The notes: a model not told the origin generated them from the letters alone. A stretch of 64,000 nucleotides of DNA from Paenibacillus sp. DMB20 (GCF_000987955.1 NZ_LAZU01000037.1:1-64000), one strand, 5' to 3'; counted from the first letter of the stretch, positions 53,143-62,659 are shown. Numbers and translations are program-made.

Positions 53143-53668
53143 GGTTCCACACCTCCACTTTGCCGGGCTGACGCGGCAGGATTATAAATTTGCCCGTCTT
53201 TCCGTCGGAAAGACTTACGTAAACGTTCTGATCATCGATTTGGGCACTGGCTTTCAATCCGGGCGAATCTTTCGCCAATCGCTCAAGAGACGATAGAATA
53301 TCCGTATACTGTCTGTTGTCCATCGCTTCCGCCACGGACAGCATGGCATCCTCCCACCATTTGTTCAAAGTTTCCGAAGAATGGTCCACAACCTCAATTT
53401 TCAATTGACGCTTGCCTATGACGCTCTTTCCTTCTTTGTTTATATGTTCAACCAGACCACGCAAATCCGTTTCCGGTTCAAGATCAAGTTTCAACGAGAC
53501 GGTATCCTGTTTAATATCAATTTGAGAGCTTTTGACACCCTCGTATTGCGACACCACTTGGTTCAACGGGGTTTGTACGGCCATTTGCCGATACAGGAAC
53601 CATCCGCCGAACAACACCGATGCCGAGATTACGACCGACAGAACGATAGGAACAAAACGCTGCTTCAA
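53135..53668 (-). CDS. Membrane-anchored hypothetical protein partnered with the FtsH-like protease
   Basis: A 177-residue protein with an N-terminal membrane segment (IVLSVVISASVLFGGWFLY) and an extracytoplasmic part of alternating strands and helices (SSQIDIKQDTVSLKLDLE, KWWEDAMLSVAEAMD). It shares an 8-nt overlap with the protease gene. Not recognised; a regulator or substrate adaptor of the protease is possible. Confidence 0.7.
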   Translation of the reverse strand: MKQRFVPIVLSVVISASVLFGGWFLYRQMAVQTPLNQVVSQYEGVKSSQIDIKQDTVSLKLDLEPETDLRGLVEHINKEGKSVIGKRQLKIEVVDHSSETLNKWWEDAMLSVAEAMDNRQYTDILSSLERLAKDSPGLKASAQIDDQNVYVSLSDGKTGKFIILPRQPGKVEVWNHA

Positions 53669-53854
53669 TGAAGTTCCTCCTTCTATTCCATAAATATATA
53701 TAATTTGTATATCTCATTTGCATTCCGACAAGTATGCTATTTTGATACAAAAAAGAGTATATCATATTTTATATACTTTTTCATTTGCAGCTGTGAAAAT
53801 ATTTAAAACTATGATACTAAAATTAATCGTAAGCGTTTTCATATTTATGAACGA

Positions 53855-53886
53855 TTAACACTCCATCAGAATCGATGGAGTGTTAA
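53855..53886. terminator. Terminator-like hairpin after the TseB-like gene
   Basis: TTAACACTCCATC pairs perfectly with GATGGAGTGTTAA. A T run follows only on the plus strand, whereas flanking genes are on the minus strand, so its action on the minus strand is less certain. Confidence 0.5.
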
Positions 53887-53916
53887 TTTTTTCAAATATT
53901 GGGACCGTCGTGACTT

Positions 53917-54434
53917 TTACTGATTGGGAAGAACAATGTCATCCCCGATCGGCGTGCCGTCGCTAAACCGGTAAAAACGGTATTTTGTTTGATGATCAAG
54001 CTCGTAATGCAGCTGCCAGACATACTCGCCCTCATACATTCCGGGCAGCAAACGGTGGATCTCCGCGCCGGGCAGATCCTGCCGGATCTGCGCAAGCATC
54101 TGGGATTCCGAGCGTCCGCTGTCGATCGGGACCGCATGCACCGTCTCCTTGCCCCCTGCGGGCACCTTTTGCTCCGTAAATTTAACCCATACCATGAGGT
54201 CCTTCTGCTCTGCGTCCTTGCCCGCGACCACCCAGTAGATGCTGTCCTTGTCCCACACGGACCGGTACGTTTTATCCACCGCGTTCAGACCGCCGAACTG
54301 TCTGGCGGCTTCTACCGCCGCCTTTTCCTCGGTCCAAGTATCCGACATCACGTAGGAGTAGTAAATCTGGGCAACCAGCAGCAGAAGCAGAAACCCGGAT
54401 ATGCTCAAAAGAATCCACTTCGTTTTTTCTTCAA
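53917..54434 (-). CDS. TseB-like (YpmB family) membrane protein
   Basis: One N-terminal membrane segment (SISGFLLLLLVAQIYY) and an extracytoplasmic PepSY-like domain (SIYWVVAGKDAEQKDLMVWV, YVWQLHYELDHQTKYRFY). Position in the dinG-asnS-dnaD block matches ypmB/tseB of Bacillus subtilis, involved in cell-wall elongation and PBP2A function. The clean open frame starts only at a TTG inside the membrane segment (54408). Adding one base to the T6 run 54423-54428 would give a normal start (TTG 54432-54434) and MKKKTKWILLSISGF. Confidence 0.8.
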
Positions 54435-54459
54435 TCCGCTTCCCTCGCTCCCTGACAGC

Positions 54460-55761
54460 CTAACGGGTCAGCAGGCGCTCAAAAGCACCCTGGGCTTCAC
54501 GGCGGATTTTCTCTTCATCCAGGGTGAGACAAGCTCCGTTTTTCACGAGCTGCTTGCCGTCAACCCACACATGCTCCACGTCCTTGGCGCTGGCCGAGTA
54601 TACCGCATGCGAAATGAAGTCCGTGTGCGGCAAGAAGTGGGCCTGATCGGTGTTCAGTGCGATAAAGTCCGCTTTCATCCCAGCAGCCAGCGTTCCTACG
54701 CCTTCAAGGAAGAGAGACTTAGCCCCATACTCGGTACCCATCCGCAGCGCTTCGGCGGCAGGGATGGCCGTAGGATCTCCGCTTACCCCTTTATGTATCA
54801 GGGCGGCCAGTCTCATTTCCTCGAACATATCCAAATTGTTGTTGCTCGCCGGTCCGTCCGTTCCCAGGGAGACGGTTACCCCTGCTTTTAACAGTTCCGG
54901 TACCCTGGCAACACCGCTGGCCAGCTTGAGGTTGCTTCCTGGATTATGGGATACGGCCACATTGTGGGCAGCCAGAATTTCGATTTCCTCATCCGTCAAA
55001 TGCACTCCGTGAGCCACAAGCGCAGGACGCGAGAACACGCCCAGCCTTAGCAGATGAGCTACAGGACGCTCACCGTAATCCTTGACGTTTTGCTCCACCT
55101 CGGCTGCCGTTTCGGACATATGCGTATGCAGCGGCAGGTCCAGCTCATGCGCAATCTGCACGAATTTTTCGATATAATCCGGCGGGCAGGTGTACGGTGC
55201 GTGCGGAGAGATCATGGTGGTAATCCGTCCGTTCGCTTTACCATGCCAGTTCTTGGCAAACGCCGTGGCTTCCTCAAGCTTGTGTCTCTGCACATCCGGC
55301 GGGCAAAGTCCGATTACGCCCCGCGTAAGAACGCCTCGGATTCCCGATTGCTCCGTAACGGACGCAACCTGGTCCATGTGGTCATACATATCGAGGAACG
55401 TCGTCGTTCCGCCTTTAAGCATTTCCACAACGGAGAGTGAAGTCCCCCAATACACGTCGTCAGCGGTAAATTTGCCTTCCATCGGCCACATTTTTTCCTG
55501 CAGCCATACCTGGAGCACCAGATCGTCCCCGTAGCCTCTTAGAAGAGACATGGCCGTGTGTCCATGCGTATTGATCAGGCCCGGAAGGAAAAACAGATGC
55601 GTTCCGTCAATAACCTCCGTCCCTTCCTCAACCTGCGGCTCCTGTTCGCCGATATACGTAATGAGATCGTCCTCCACGACCATATATCCGCGCAGGACGT
55701 TTTTTTGGTTTTGCATAACCGCGAAGGTTCCGTTTTTAATGATCATTTTGCGTTTCTTCAT
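54460..55761 (-). CDS. mtaD: 5'-methylthioadenosine/S-adenosylhomocysteine deaminase-type amidohydrolase
   Basis: A 433-residue metal-dependent amidohydrolase of the ATZ/TRZ type. Metal ligands are visible in LINTHGHTAMS, LHTHMSET, AHGVHLTDEE and SLGTDGPASNN. MtaD enzymes deaminate MTA and SAH, an activity that links to the methionine-salvage genes elsewhere in the window; related guanine or s-triazine-type deaminases are the alternative. The ATG at 55759-55761 follows GGAGGAGG and lies inside the 3' end of rex. Confidence 0.83.
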   Translation of the reverse strand: MKKRKMIIKNGTFAVMQNQKNVLRGYMVVEDDLITYIGEQEPQVEEGTEVIDGTHLFFLPGLINTHGHTAMSLLRGYGDDLVLQVWLQEKMWPMEGKFTADDVYWGTSLSVVEMLKGGTTTFLDMYDHMDQVASVTEQSGIRGVLTRGVIGLCPPDVQRHKLEEATAFAKNWHGKANGRITTMISPHAPYTCPPDYIEKFVQIAHELDLPLHTHMSETAAEVEQNVKDYGERPVAHLLRLGVFSRPALVAHGVHLTDEEIEILAAHNVAVSHNPGSNLKLASGVARVPELLKAGVTVSLGTDGPASNNNLDMFEEMRLAALIHKGVSGDPTAIPAAEALRMGTEYGAKSLFLEGVGTLAAGMKADFIALNTDQAHFLPHTDFISHAVYSASAKDVEHVWVDGKQLVKNGACLTLDEEKIRREAQGAFERLLTR

Positions 55762-56401
55762 TCCCGTCCTCCTCCTTTCCGTCTTCCAAATAATAGGCAA
55801 GGCTTTGCAGATCCGTCGTAAAATCTGCGGTATGAATCCGTATATTTGGCGGTGCTTTTAAAATCGTCGGCGCAAAGTTCAGAATCGCTTCGATGCCTGC
55901 GGATATAAGGCTGTCGGCTACGTTTTGAGCCTCGACATCGGGTACGGTAATGATGCCGATCCGAATGCCGTTCTTTTTAATCGTATCCGTCAGTTCCTCC
56001 ATCGGCTGCACGACAAGGTTGTTGATTTTCGTTCCGATCTTGGGAGCATGTGCATCGAAGACAGCCACGATTTTCATGTTGTCCTTCAGAAAGGCATTGT
56101 AATTGGACAAGGCATGTCCCAGATTACCGGCACCCACGAGAACAACGTTGATCTTTTGGTCAAGCTTTAGGATATGGCGAATTTTTTCGATCAAATAGGA
56201 GACGTCGTATCCGATTCCTTTACGTCCGAAATCCCCGAAGTAGGCAAGATCTTTACGGATCTGTGCCGGGTTCAGATCAAGCCTTTGACCAAGCTCTTGG
56301 GAGGAGACCGTAGAGACTTCACGGTTGTGAAGCTCGTTCAAGTAGCGCAAATACACGGGCAGTCTACGAACCACGGCCTCCGATATTTTATCCGATTTCA
56401 T
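55736..56401 (-). CDS. rex: Redox-sensing transcriptional repressor
   Basis: A 221-residue Rex protein: winged helix (RRLPVYLRYLNEL, LNPAQIRKDLAYFGDFGRKG) and Rossmann NAD(H) domain (VVLVGAGNLGHALSNY). Rex senses the NADH/NAD ratio and typically represses fermentation and respiratory genes; ackA/hbd in this window are plausible targets but I did not find an operator there. Ribosome site AGGGGGAG. Confidence 0.96.
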   Translation of the reverse strand: MKSDKISEAVVRRLPVYLRYLNELHNREVSTVSSQELGQRLDLNPAQIRKDLAYFGDFGRKGIGYDVSYLIEKIRHILKLDQKINVVLVGAGNLGHALSNYNAFLKDNMKIVAVFDAHAPKIGTKINNLVVQPMEELTDTIKKNGIRIGIITVPDVEAQNVADSLISAGIEAILNFAPTILKAPPNIRIHTADFTTDLQSLAYYLEDGKEEDGNEETQNDH

Positions 56402-56442
56402 GCGTGCTCCCCCTAATAGATAAACTATAAAATATTAAAAAT

Positions 56443-59310
56443 TTATGATACGGACGTGTCGCCGTCATGAAGCCATTCCGAAATCCGGGAAACCATTTGG
56501 TCTGTCGTCATATGCTCCATTTTCGGACCAGGCAGCGAATACAAGAAGTATTTGCCGTAATACGATTCGATGACGCGAGTATCGTATACGATGACGATGC
56601 CCCGGTCCTGTGCCGTCCGCACAAGCCGTCCGAAGCCCTGTTTAAAACGGATAACGGCCTGAGGCACCGATAGCTTCATGAACGGATTTTTCTTTTGCTG
56701 CTGAAGCAGCTCGCTCTTCGCTTCCACAAGCGGATGATTGGGCGGCTGGAACGGCAGCCTTACGATGGCCAGGCATGTCAGCGCCTCTCCGGGAATGTCC
56801 ACCCCTTCCCAAAAAGAACTAGTGCCCAGCAGTACCGATGCGCTGCTGTCCTGGAAGCGCCGGATCAGTTTCGTGCGGCTGGATCCGTCCATACCCTGGC
56901 CAAGCACGGCGATGTCGCTCGTCTGCAGCGCATCCTTCAGCGGTTCATATACCTGGCGCAGCATGCGGTATGAAGTAAACAGCACAAGCATCCGCCCGTG
57001 CGTGGCCGCTGCCGCGTCGGCAAGGGATTGGACCAGCGTATTCACGAACAGCGGATCCCCCACGGTACCTTTTACGCTTGGAAAATCCCGCGGTATCACG
57101 AGCAGCGCCTGATCACGGTAATTAAACGGCGACGGCAGCTGGACCGTATTCAATTGCCCTTGCTCGGCCGCTTCCTGAAGCCCCAGATTGTCGATCATGT
57201 ATTGGAACGATTTATCGACCGACAAGGTTGCGGACGTTAGGATGACACTGCGCTTTTTGTCAAAAAACAGTTCTTTCAGCTGGGTGCTGACATCGACGGG
57301 AACGGCAAACAATTGCAGCGACTTGCTGCGGAAATTTCCGTTTGCCTCCATCCAGTACACCGTCTTTTCATGATCCAGCTTCATGAACAAGCGCAGATTT
57401 TCACGGTGTGACGCCAAGTCTTTAAACAAGCCGTTAAGATCCGTTATCAGGCTGTCCGCACTGTAATCATCAAGCTCTTCTCGGATTTCGGCCATCAGCT
57501 TATCCCCCTTGCGGGAAACGTCGCCAAGCGTCACATGAATCTGATTTTCGAGTTCTTCCAGCGTTCCCCAATCTTTGGGTTTCTTCGTCGGCGACAGGCG
57601 AAGCGTGAACTGACCCGCATCGGCAGGCGAAGCATCCCCGCGTTCCGGAAGAAGGCCGAACAAAAGATCGCAGAGACGGTCCCAGCTCTCTTTCACGGTC
57701 ATCAGATCCGGAACCATCCGGTCGATGACAGAGGTCCACTCCGCGGCGCGTTCATGCGCCGAGGTCTGAAGCAGTAGGCGCAGGGAAGGCAGCTGCCCGC
57801 TGCGGCTGTCTTTGTATAGGCGCATTAATGTATGCACGATGGTGAAATACTTCATGCTTAGCCCCAAATGCTTGCCCGCCACCTCTTCCAGCTGATGGGC
57901 CTCGTCGATAATAAGGCGCTCATAAGAAGGCAAAAGCTGATGATTCGCTTTCACGTCCGTAAACAGCTTGGAGTGGTTGGTAATGACGACGTCGGCAATC
58001 CCCGCCTCGTGTTTCGCCCGATGATAGAAGCATTTCCGAAACCAGGGACAAGCTCTCCCCAAGCAGGAGTCCGAATCGCTGGATACCGTCTCCCAGAAGT
58101 CCCCGCTTCGGCCGCCAAGGTTCAGCTCCTCGTCGTCCCCGGTTTCCGTCAGCGTCAGCCAAACGATCATTTGAGCTGCGGTTATGATATCTTCCTTAGG
58201 TGTACTGAAGTCTCTCCTGTTTATTTTATGTTCAAATTTTCTCAAACACAAATAATGCTGTCTTCCCTTGAAGACGGCGGCTTTGAAGGGGAATGGAACA
58301 ACCCTTGTCAGAAGCGGGATGTCCCGTTCGCGAAGCTGTTCCTGAAGGTTGATCGTGTGGGTGCTGACCATGACCTTCTGCTCATCCTTTACGCTTTGGT
58401 AGATGGACGGCAGAAGATAGCCCAGGGACTTGCCGGTCCCCGTTCCCGCTTCGATGAGAAGATGCTTGTTCTCATCAAGGGCCTTCATCACCTCGTCGAA
58501 CATCATATCCTGGGCTTCCCGGCTTTCATACTGCGGAAGAACCTGTTTTAATTGATCGCGCACCTGCGACATATATTCCTCAAACGAAACGTTCTCCAGC
58601 GGATTTTTTTCCGAATCGTCACGGGCCGGGGCCATATTCGTCCAATCGTCAACCGCAAGCGCGAATTGCCGGTAAAAAATTTGGCCATCGCGGTCGTCGA
58701 CGGGGTTGTTCTCCTTCTCGGCCCGGAGCCCGTCAAAAAACCACCCCAGGTCGCTGTCTTCATCGGCAAACAGATCGCTTAAACGTTGAATGGTCAACAG
58801 TGGAAGCTGATCAAGCTCCTCCAGGCATTTCAGCAGCACAAGGGCTGTAGCAAGGGCATCGCTGTCCGCCTGATGCGGACGGTCATGCTCCAGGCCGAAA
58901 TGGGAGGATACCATCCCCAGCTGGTAGGTTGTGAGGGATGGAAAGCATATTTTCAAAAAATGTATCGTATCAAGAATCCGCCCGCTGAACGGGAGATAAC
59001 CGCAGCGGTCCAGAGCGTTTTGCAGAAAGTTGAAATCAAACGCCACGTTATGACCAACCAATACCACATCGTCGAGCATGGGAACCAGCTCCATCATCAT
59101 TTCCTCAAGGGAAGGCGCATCCGCCACATCGCTGTCGGAAATACCGGTCAGACCCGTGATAAACTCCGGAATCGGAATGCCCGGATTGACATATGAGCCG
59201 TACACCCGGGAAATGGTTCGATCCTCTTCGATGATAGCCAGCCCCACTTGTATAATTTCATCGGCTGACTGGTTGCCCGTGGTTTCAAAATCCAATACGG
59301 CATATTTCAT
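56443..59310 (-). CDS. dinG: ATP-dependent DNA helicase DinG with N-terminal DEDD exonuclease
   Basis: A 955-residue protein. Residues 1-165 form an epsilon-like 3'-5' exonuclease (VLDFETTGNQSADEI, GHNVAFDFNFL, HQADSDALATA). The XPD-type helicase follows with Walker A EAGTGTGKSLGYL, DEAH (IIDEAHQLEE) and motif VI QGFGRLVRT. Cysteines in HYLCLRKFEH and CLGRACPWFRKC could be iron-sulfur ligands. The exonuclease fusion is normal in Firmicutes. Confidence 0.95.
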   Translation of the reverse strand: MKYAVLDFETTGNQSADEIIQVGLAIIEEDRTISRVYGSYVNPGIPIPEFITGLTGISDSDVADAPSLEEMMMELVPMLDDVVLVGHNVAFDFNFLQNALDRCGYLPFSGRILDTIHFLKICFPSLTTYQLGMVSSHFGLEHDRPHQADSDALATALVLLKCLEELDQLPLLTIQRLSDLFADEDSDLGWFFDGLRAEKENNPVDDRDGQIFYRQFALAVDDWTNMAPARDDSEKNPLENVSFEEYMSQVRDQLKQVLPQYESREAQDMMFDEVMKALDENKHLLIEAGTGTGKSLGYLLPSIYQSVKDEQKVMVSTHTINLQEQLRERDIPLLTRVVPFPFKAAVFKGRQHYLCLRKFEHKINRRDFSTPKEDIITAAQMIVWLTLTETGDDEELNLGGRSGDFWETVSSDSDSCLGRACPWFRKCFYHRAKHEAGIADVVITNHSKLFTDVKANHQLLPSYERLIIDEAHQLEEVAGKHLGLSMKYFTIVHTLMRLYKDSRSGQLPSLRLLLQTSAHERAAEWTSVIDRMVPDLMTVKESWDRLCDLLFGLLPERGDASPADAGQFTLRLSPTKKPKDWGTLEELENQIHVTLGDVSRKGDKLMAEIREELDDYSADSLITDLNGLFKDLASHRENLRLFMKLDHEKTVYWMEANGNFRSKSLQLFAVPVDVSTQLKELFFDKKRSVILTSATLSVDKSFQYMIDNLGLQEAAEQGQLNTVQLPSPFNYRDQALLVIPRDFPSVKGTVGDPLFVNTLVQSLADAAAATHGRMLVLFTSYRMLRQVYEPLKDALQTSDIAVLGQGMDGSSRTKLIRRFQDSSASVLLGTSSFWEGVDIPGEALTCLAIVRLPFQPPNHPLVEAKSELLQQQKKNPFMKLSVPQAVIRFKQGFGRLVRTAQDRGIVIVYDTRVIESYYGKYFLYSLPGPKMEHMTTDQMVSRISEWLHDGDTSVS

Positions 59311-59433
59311 CTTCGTATAAATCCCTTTCTTCCAGTCTAAATAACAGCATAACAGAAGTTGCGGCGTTTGAACATTCCGGCAAGCAGAAACCGCTCAGCA
59401 TGAAGCCTCGATTATTTCCTTATCTCTGAACAG

Positions 59434-59478
59434 AAAAAAGACGATGCCACAGACTCGGCTCATCGAGCGGGCATCGCT
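59434..59478 (-). terminator. Terminator of the TPR gene
   Basis: GCGATGCC pairs with GGCATCGT on the minus strand and a T6 run follows. It lies 14 nt after the TPR-protein stop and upstream of dinG. Confidence 0.8.
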
Positions 59479-59491
59479 TCAAGAAAAATAT

Positions 59492-60121
59492 TCATAGCAG
59501 AGAGATCAAAGGACTTCCATACTGCAGATCGCCGCGTTTCTTGTGGCAGACCTCCAGGTTGATCAACGGATCGGGAAGCGTCGGATCGCTCTGTATCGCA
59601 AGCGTAAAATATTCCGACGCTTTGTCCGTGACTCCGTTTAAAGCCTGTATGCAGCCCAAGGCGTTGTAAATCATCGCCTTCAGCTTCTTCTCGTCGGCCA
59701 GCGGCAGGATCGATTGCAAATAACCCGAGGCCTCTGAGGTTTCCCCCAAATGAAGGTGCGCCATGGCCATATAAAGCCGGATCAGAAGGCTGTCCGGATA
59801 AACGGCTGCCGCGGCTTCGAACTGGGAGATCGCCGGCCTGAACATCAGCAATTTGTAATAGCCTTGACCGCGAATAAACGCATCCAGCTGCATTTCCGGC
59901 GATTCGGTCGGCGGGAACACCGGCGGCGAAGCGACGCTTTCACGGAATACCGCCATTCTCTCTTCGAAGCGGAGCCATTCGTCGATGATGCCCTCGCTCA
60001 TTCTTTTCAGCATATTCCAGTTATGAATCAGCGCCTGTTTTCTGGGTCCGTGTGCGGAAGGGTAATGCTTCACGATTTCATCTAACATGTTGTTCATTTC
60101 GGCGAATACATGCTGAAACAT
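59492..60121 (-). CDS. TPR-repeat protein
   Basis: A 209-residue helical protein with two to three tetratricopeptide repeats in residues ~95-195 (FRPAISQFEAAAAVYPDS, IYNALGCIQALNGV, ASEYFTLAIQSDPTLPDP). No membrane segment. The start ATG 60119-60121 has AAGGGTGGG 9 nt upstream; the ATG three codons earlier abuts that site. Role unknown; TPRs mediate protein contacts. Confidence 0.8.
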   Translation of the reverse strand: MFQHVFAEMNNMLDEIVKHYPSAHGPRKQALIHNWNMLKRMSEGIIDEWLRFEERMAVFRESVASPPVFPPTESPEMQLDAFIRGQGYYKLLMFRPAISQFEAAAAVYPDSLLIRLYMAMAHLHLGETSEASGYLQSILPLADEKKLKAMIYNALGCIQALNGVTDKASEYFTLAIQSDPTLPDPLINLEVCHKKRGDLQYGSPLISLL

Positions 60122-60241
60122 GGACTGCATCCCACCCTTGGCATAAAAATGAGATCATCAGTGCGTCGACCTGTGTTCATTTTTTGTTAAAGGCCCCGAT
60201 TTCATTCCGAAAATCATCGTTACATTTTGGAGGCGAAAGGT

Positions 60242-60625
60242 TTAAACGATGGTTGCATGAATTTCGCGGTATTCGGTAATGACCGGCTTGTTGTCGCCGT
60301 CAACGATCACCACCGTAGGCTTGTAATTTTCATATTCCTCTTTGGACATCATGGCATAGGAAATAATAATGACATTGTCTCCAGGCTGAACCAGGCGAGC
60401 CGCCGCGCCGTTCAGGCAAATGACGCCGCTGCCGCGCTCGCCCTTGATAACATAGGTCTCCAGGCGCGCTCCGTTATTATTGTTTACGATTTGTACCCTT
60501 TCATTCTCGAGCAAATCCGCCGCATCCATCAGGTTCTCGTCTATGGTGATGCTGCCGACATAGTTAAGGTTGGCCTCGGTCACCGTAGCACGGTGAATCT
60601 TGGATTTCATCATCGTTCTAAACAT
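60242..60625 (-). CDS. panD: Aspartate 1-decarboxylase (pyruvoyl enzyme)
   Basis: A 127-residue proenzyme giving beta-alanine for pantothenate. The self-cleavage site is in NYVGSITID (Gly-Ser, Ser becomes the pyruvoyl group). ATG 60623-60625 follows AAGAAGG and overlaps the panC end by 8 nt. Confidence 0.96.
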   Translation of the reverse strand: MFRTMMKSKIHRATVTEANLNYVGSITIDENLMDAADLLENERVQIVNNNNGARLETYVIKGERGSGVICLNGAAARLVQPGDNVIIISYAMMSKEEYENYKPTVVIVDGDNKPVITEYREIHATIV

Positions 60626-61508
60626 GAGAAATACCTTCTTTCGGTTGGAATAGGGCATTATCGATCAGTCGCGTCTTGCCAAAGCGGACCGCAAGGGCCA
60701 TGATAACCATGCTGTCGACGCCGGTGATTTCAGCATCATCCGCAAGAACGGTAAGCTCCGGAAAAGTAAGCACGTCGGCGTAGTCGATATCAGCCATGGG
60801 TGCTTCGGAAATGATCTCGCGGAGAAGCTGGCGTGCGTCGCCCGCCGTTCTCAAGCTTCCGTTCCCCAGAAGTTCCGAAGCGGTTTTCAGGGAGCGGGAA
60901 AGCACCAAAGCCTGCTCGCGTTCCTCCGGCTTCAAATAGACATTGCGCGAGCTCAAAGCCAGTCCATCGCCTTCGCGTACGATGGGACAAGGTACGATCC
61001 GGACATCCATATTCAGGTCACGGACCATTTGTTCTATAACGGCAACCTGCTGGGCGTCCTTCATTCCGAAGAAAGCAAAGTCCGGTTTTACGATGTTGAA
61101 CAGCTTATTGACCACGGTGGTGACTCCGTCAAAATGACCCGGTCTTGAAGCTCCGCACAGCAGCGATGTCAGCTCGGACACCGCAACTTTGGTTTTCGTC
61201 GGCTGGGGATACATTTCAGCCACATCCGGCAAAAACGCGATATCCACGCCTTGGGATTCGGCAAAAGCCAAATCCCTTGCCTCATCCCGGGGATAGGTCT
61301 CGAAATCCTCTCCCGGCCCGAACTGAATCGGATTAACGAAAATACTCAAAACAACCGTTCCCGATTGTTCCCGTGCCCGCTTCATGAGACTGCCGTGGCC
61401 CTCGTGCAAATAACCCATCGTCGGGACGAATCCCACCGGACCCTGGCCTAAGGCGCGGCGGCTTGCAAGCTCTTCGCGCAGTTCCCGAATCGTACGAATC
61501 ACTTTCAT
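60618..61508 (-). CDS. panC: Pantothenate synthetase
   Basis: A 296-residue nucleotidyltransferase-fold ligase joining pantoate and beta-alanine. Signature motifs: VPTMGYLHEGHGSLM near residue 28, FGMKDAQQVAVI and LALSSRNVYL. Overlaps panB by 4 nt and panD by 8 nt: a compact panBCD operon. Confidence 0.96.
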   Translation of the reverse strand: MKVIRTIRELREELASRRALGQGPVGFVPTMGYLHEGHGSLMKRAREQSGTVVLSIFVNPIQFGPGEDFETYPRDEARDLAFAESQGVDIAFLPDVAEMYPQPTKTKVAVSELTSLLCGASRPGHFDGVTTVVNKLFNIVKPDFAFFGMKDAQQVAVIEQMVRDLNMDVRIVPCPIVREGDGLALSSRNVYLKPEEREQALVLSRSLKTASELLGNGSLRTAGDARQLLREIISEAPMADIDYADVLTFPELTVLADDAEITGVDSMVIMALAVRFGKTRLIDNALFQPKEGISHV

Positions 61509-62389
61509 TTCAGCCCCACCTTATCCTTCCCGTCGCCGTACAAGGAAGCCGGCTGGCGTTCCTTGTTAGAGGCCGATGTCGAAAAAACATGCTGTTCGGC
61601 CGGGAAAGAGCGTTCTTTTACTTCTTTAACGTATTGCGTGATCCCATCGCGAATGACCGTTCCAATATCGGCGTAAGTTTTGACGAATTTTTTCTCCCTG
61701 TAGGAGGAGGTATATTTCAGGACATCGTGGTACACAAGTACCTGGCCGTCACAGTGGCGCCCGGCTCCAATCCCGATGGTCGGGATACTCAAGGCTTTGC
61801 TGATTTCGGAAGCAGCCTCTTCCGTGACAAGCTCCAGAACAATCGCGAACGCACCGGCCGCTTCAAGGGCTTTGGCGTCATCCATGAGTCGCTTGGCGTC
61901 TTGGGCATCCTTGCCCTGCACCCGATAGCCCCCGATCTGATTCACGGATTGAGGCGTCAAGCCGATATGTCCCAGAACGGGCACCCCGGCCTGTACAATC
62001 CCTTTAACCGTATCCGCGATTTCGGCACCACCCTCCATTTTCACGGCATGGGCATGGCCCTCCTGCATCAAACGGCGCACGCTTCTGAAGGTTTCATCCA
62101 GACTGCCATGATAAGTCATAAACGGCAGATCCGCCACGATGAACGTCTGCTCCGCTCCGCGGGCAACGGCTCTTGTGTGATAAACCATATCTTCAATCGT
62201 AACGGGAATGGTCGAATCGTATCCCAAAACGACGTTTCCCAGGGAGTCCCCAACGAGAATCATATCCACTCCCGCTTCCTCGGCAAGCCGGGCGGAGGGA
62301 TAATCATAGGCGGTAACCATGCTGATCGGTTCCCCGTCCTTTTTCATTCGTTTCATTTTCACAATGTTTAGCGGCTGTTTGCCTGCCAT
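61505..62389 (-). CDS. panB: Ketopantoate hydroxymethyltransferase
   Basis: A 294-residue TIM-barrel enzyme adding a hydroxymethyl group to 2-oxoisovalerate. Motifs: MVTAYDYPSARLAEEAGVD, VGDSLGNVVLGYDST with the Mg-binding Asp, KMEGGAEI, HIGLTPQSV. ATG 62387-62389 lies 10 nt after AAAGGGG; a TTG three codons upstream is too close to it. Preceded by a terminator-containing leader at 62427-62630. Confidence 0.95.
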   Translation of the reverse strand: MAGKQPLNIVKMKRMKKDGEPISMVTAYDYPSARLAEEAGVDMILVGDSLGNVVLGYDSTIPVTIEDMVYHTRAVARGAEQTFIVADLPFMTYHGSLDETFRSVRRLMQEGHAHAVKMEGGAEIADTVKGIVQAGVPVLGHIGLTPQSVNQIGGYRVQGKDAQDAKRLMDDAKALEAAGAFAIVLELVTEEAASEISKALSIPTIGIGAGRHCDGQVLVYHDVLKYTSSYREKKFVKTYADIGTVIRDGITQYVKEVKERSFPAEQHVFSTSASNKERQPASLYGDGKDKVGLK

Positions 62390-62426
62390 GTGACACAAGC
62401 CCCTTTCAAGTTAGTGTAAACACAAC

Positions 62427-62461
62427 AAAAAAACCTTTTAGCATTTAGGCGCTAAAAAGGT
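62427..62461 (-). terminator. Terminator in the panB leader
   Basis: ACCTTTTTAGC pairs with GCTAAAAGGT, then T7 on the minus strand. It ends 38 nt before the panB start codon, so it acts as an attenuator for panBCD or as the birA terminator. Confidence 0.8.
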
Positions 62462-62630
62462 CCGAAAGGCAAAAAAGAGTCACTTGCGATCGTCCCTTCT
62501 GTCTCGGTCCTTTCGGCTCAGAGCAGAATCCAACGTAACCGGCAATAGCAGTTATGAAGGTGTCCCTTAAAGCATTGATCCTGTTCGCAAGAGTGCAGTT
62601 CCGCTTAAGGGATACCGCCTCTTCAGAAAC
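62462..62630 (-). ncRNA. Candidate structured leader RNA of panBCD
   Basis: Between the birA-end promoter and the attenuator the minus strand can form two sizeable pairings: TCCCTTAAGC with GCTTTAAGGGA near the 5' end, and the longer-range CACTCTTGCGA with TCGCAAGTG. A structured leader followed by a terminator just before pantothenate genes is the layout of a riboswitch. A pan RNA motif has been described upstream of such genes; I cannot confirm from memory that this one matches it. Confidence 0.45.
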
Positions 62631-62659
62631 AGTATAACAAATCCGGATGTTTTTTTCAC
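62631..62659 (-). promoter_or_regulatory. Candidate promoter of the panBCD leader
   Basis: On the minus strand GTGAAA (62654-62659) and TATACT (62631-62636) are 17 bp apart. The -35 box overlaps the birA stop codon. Confidence 0.5.
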
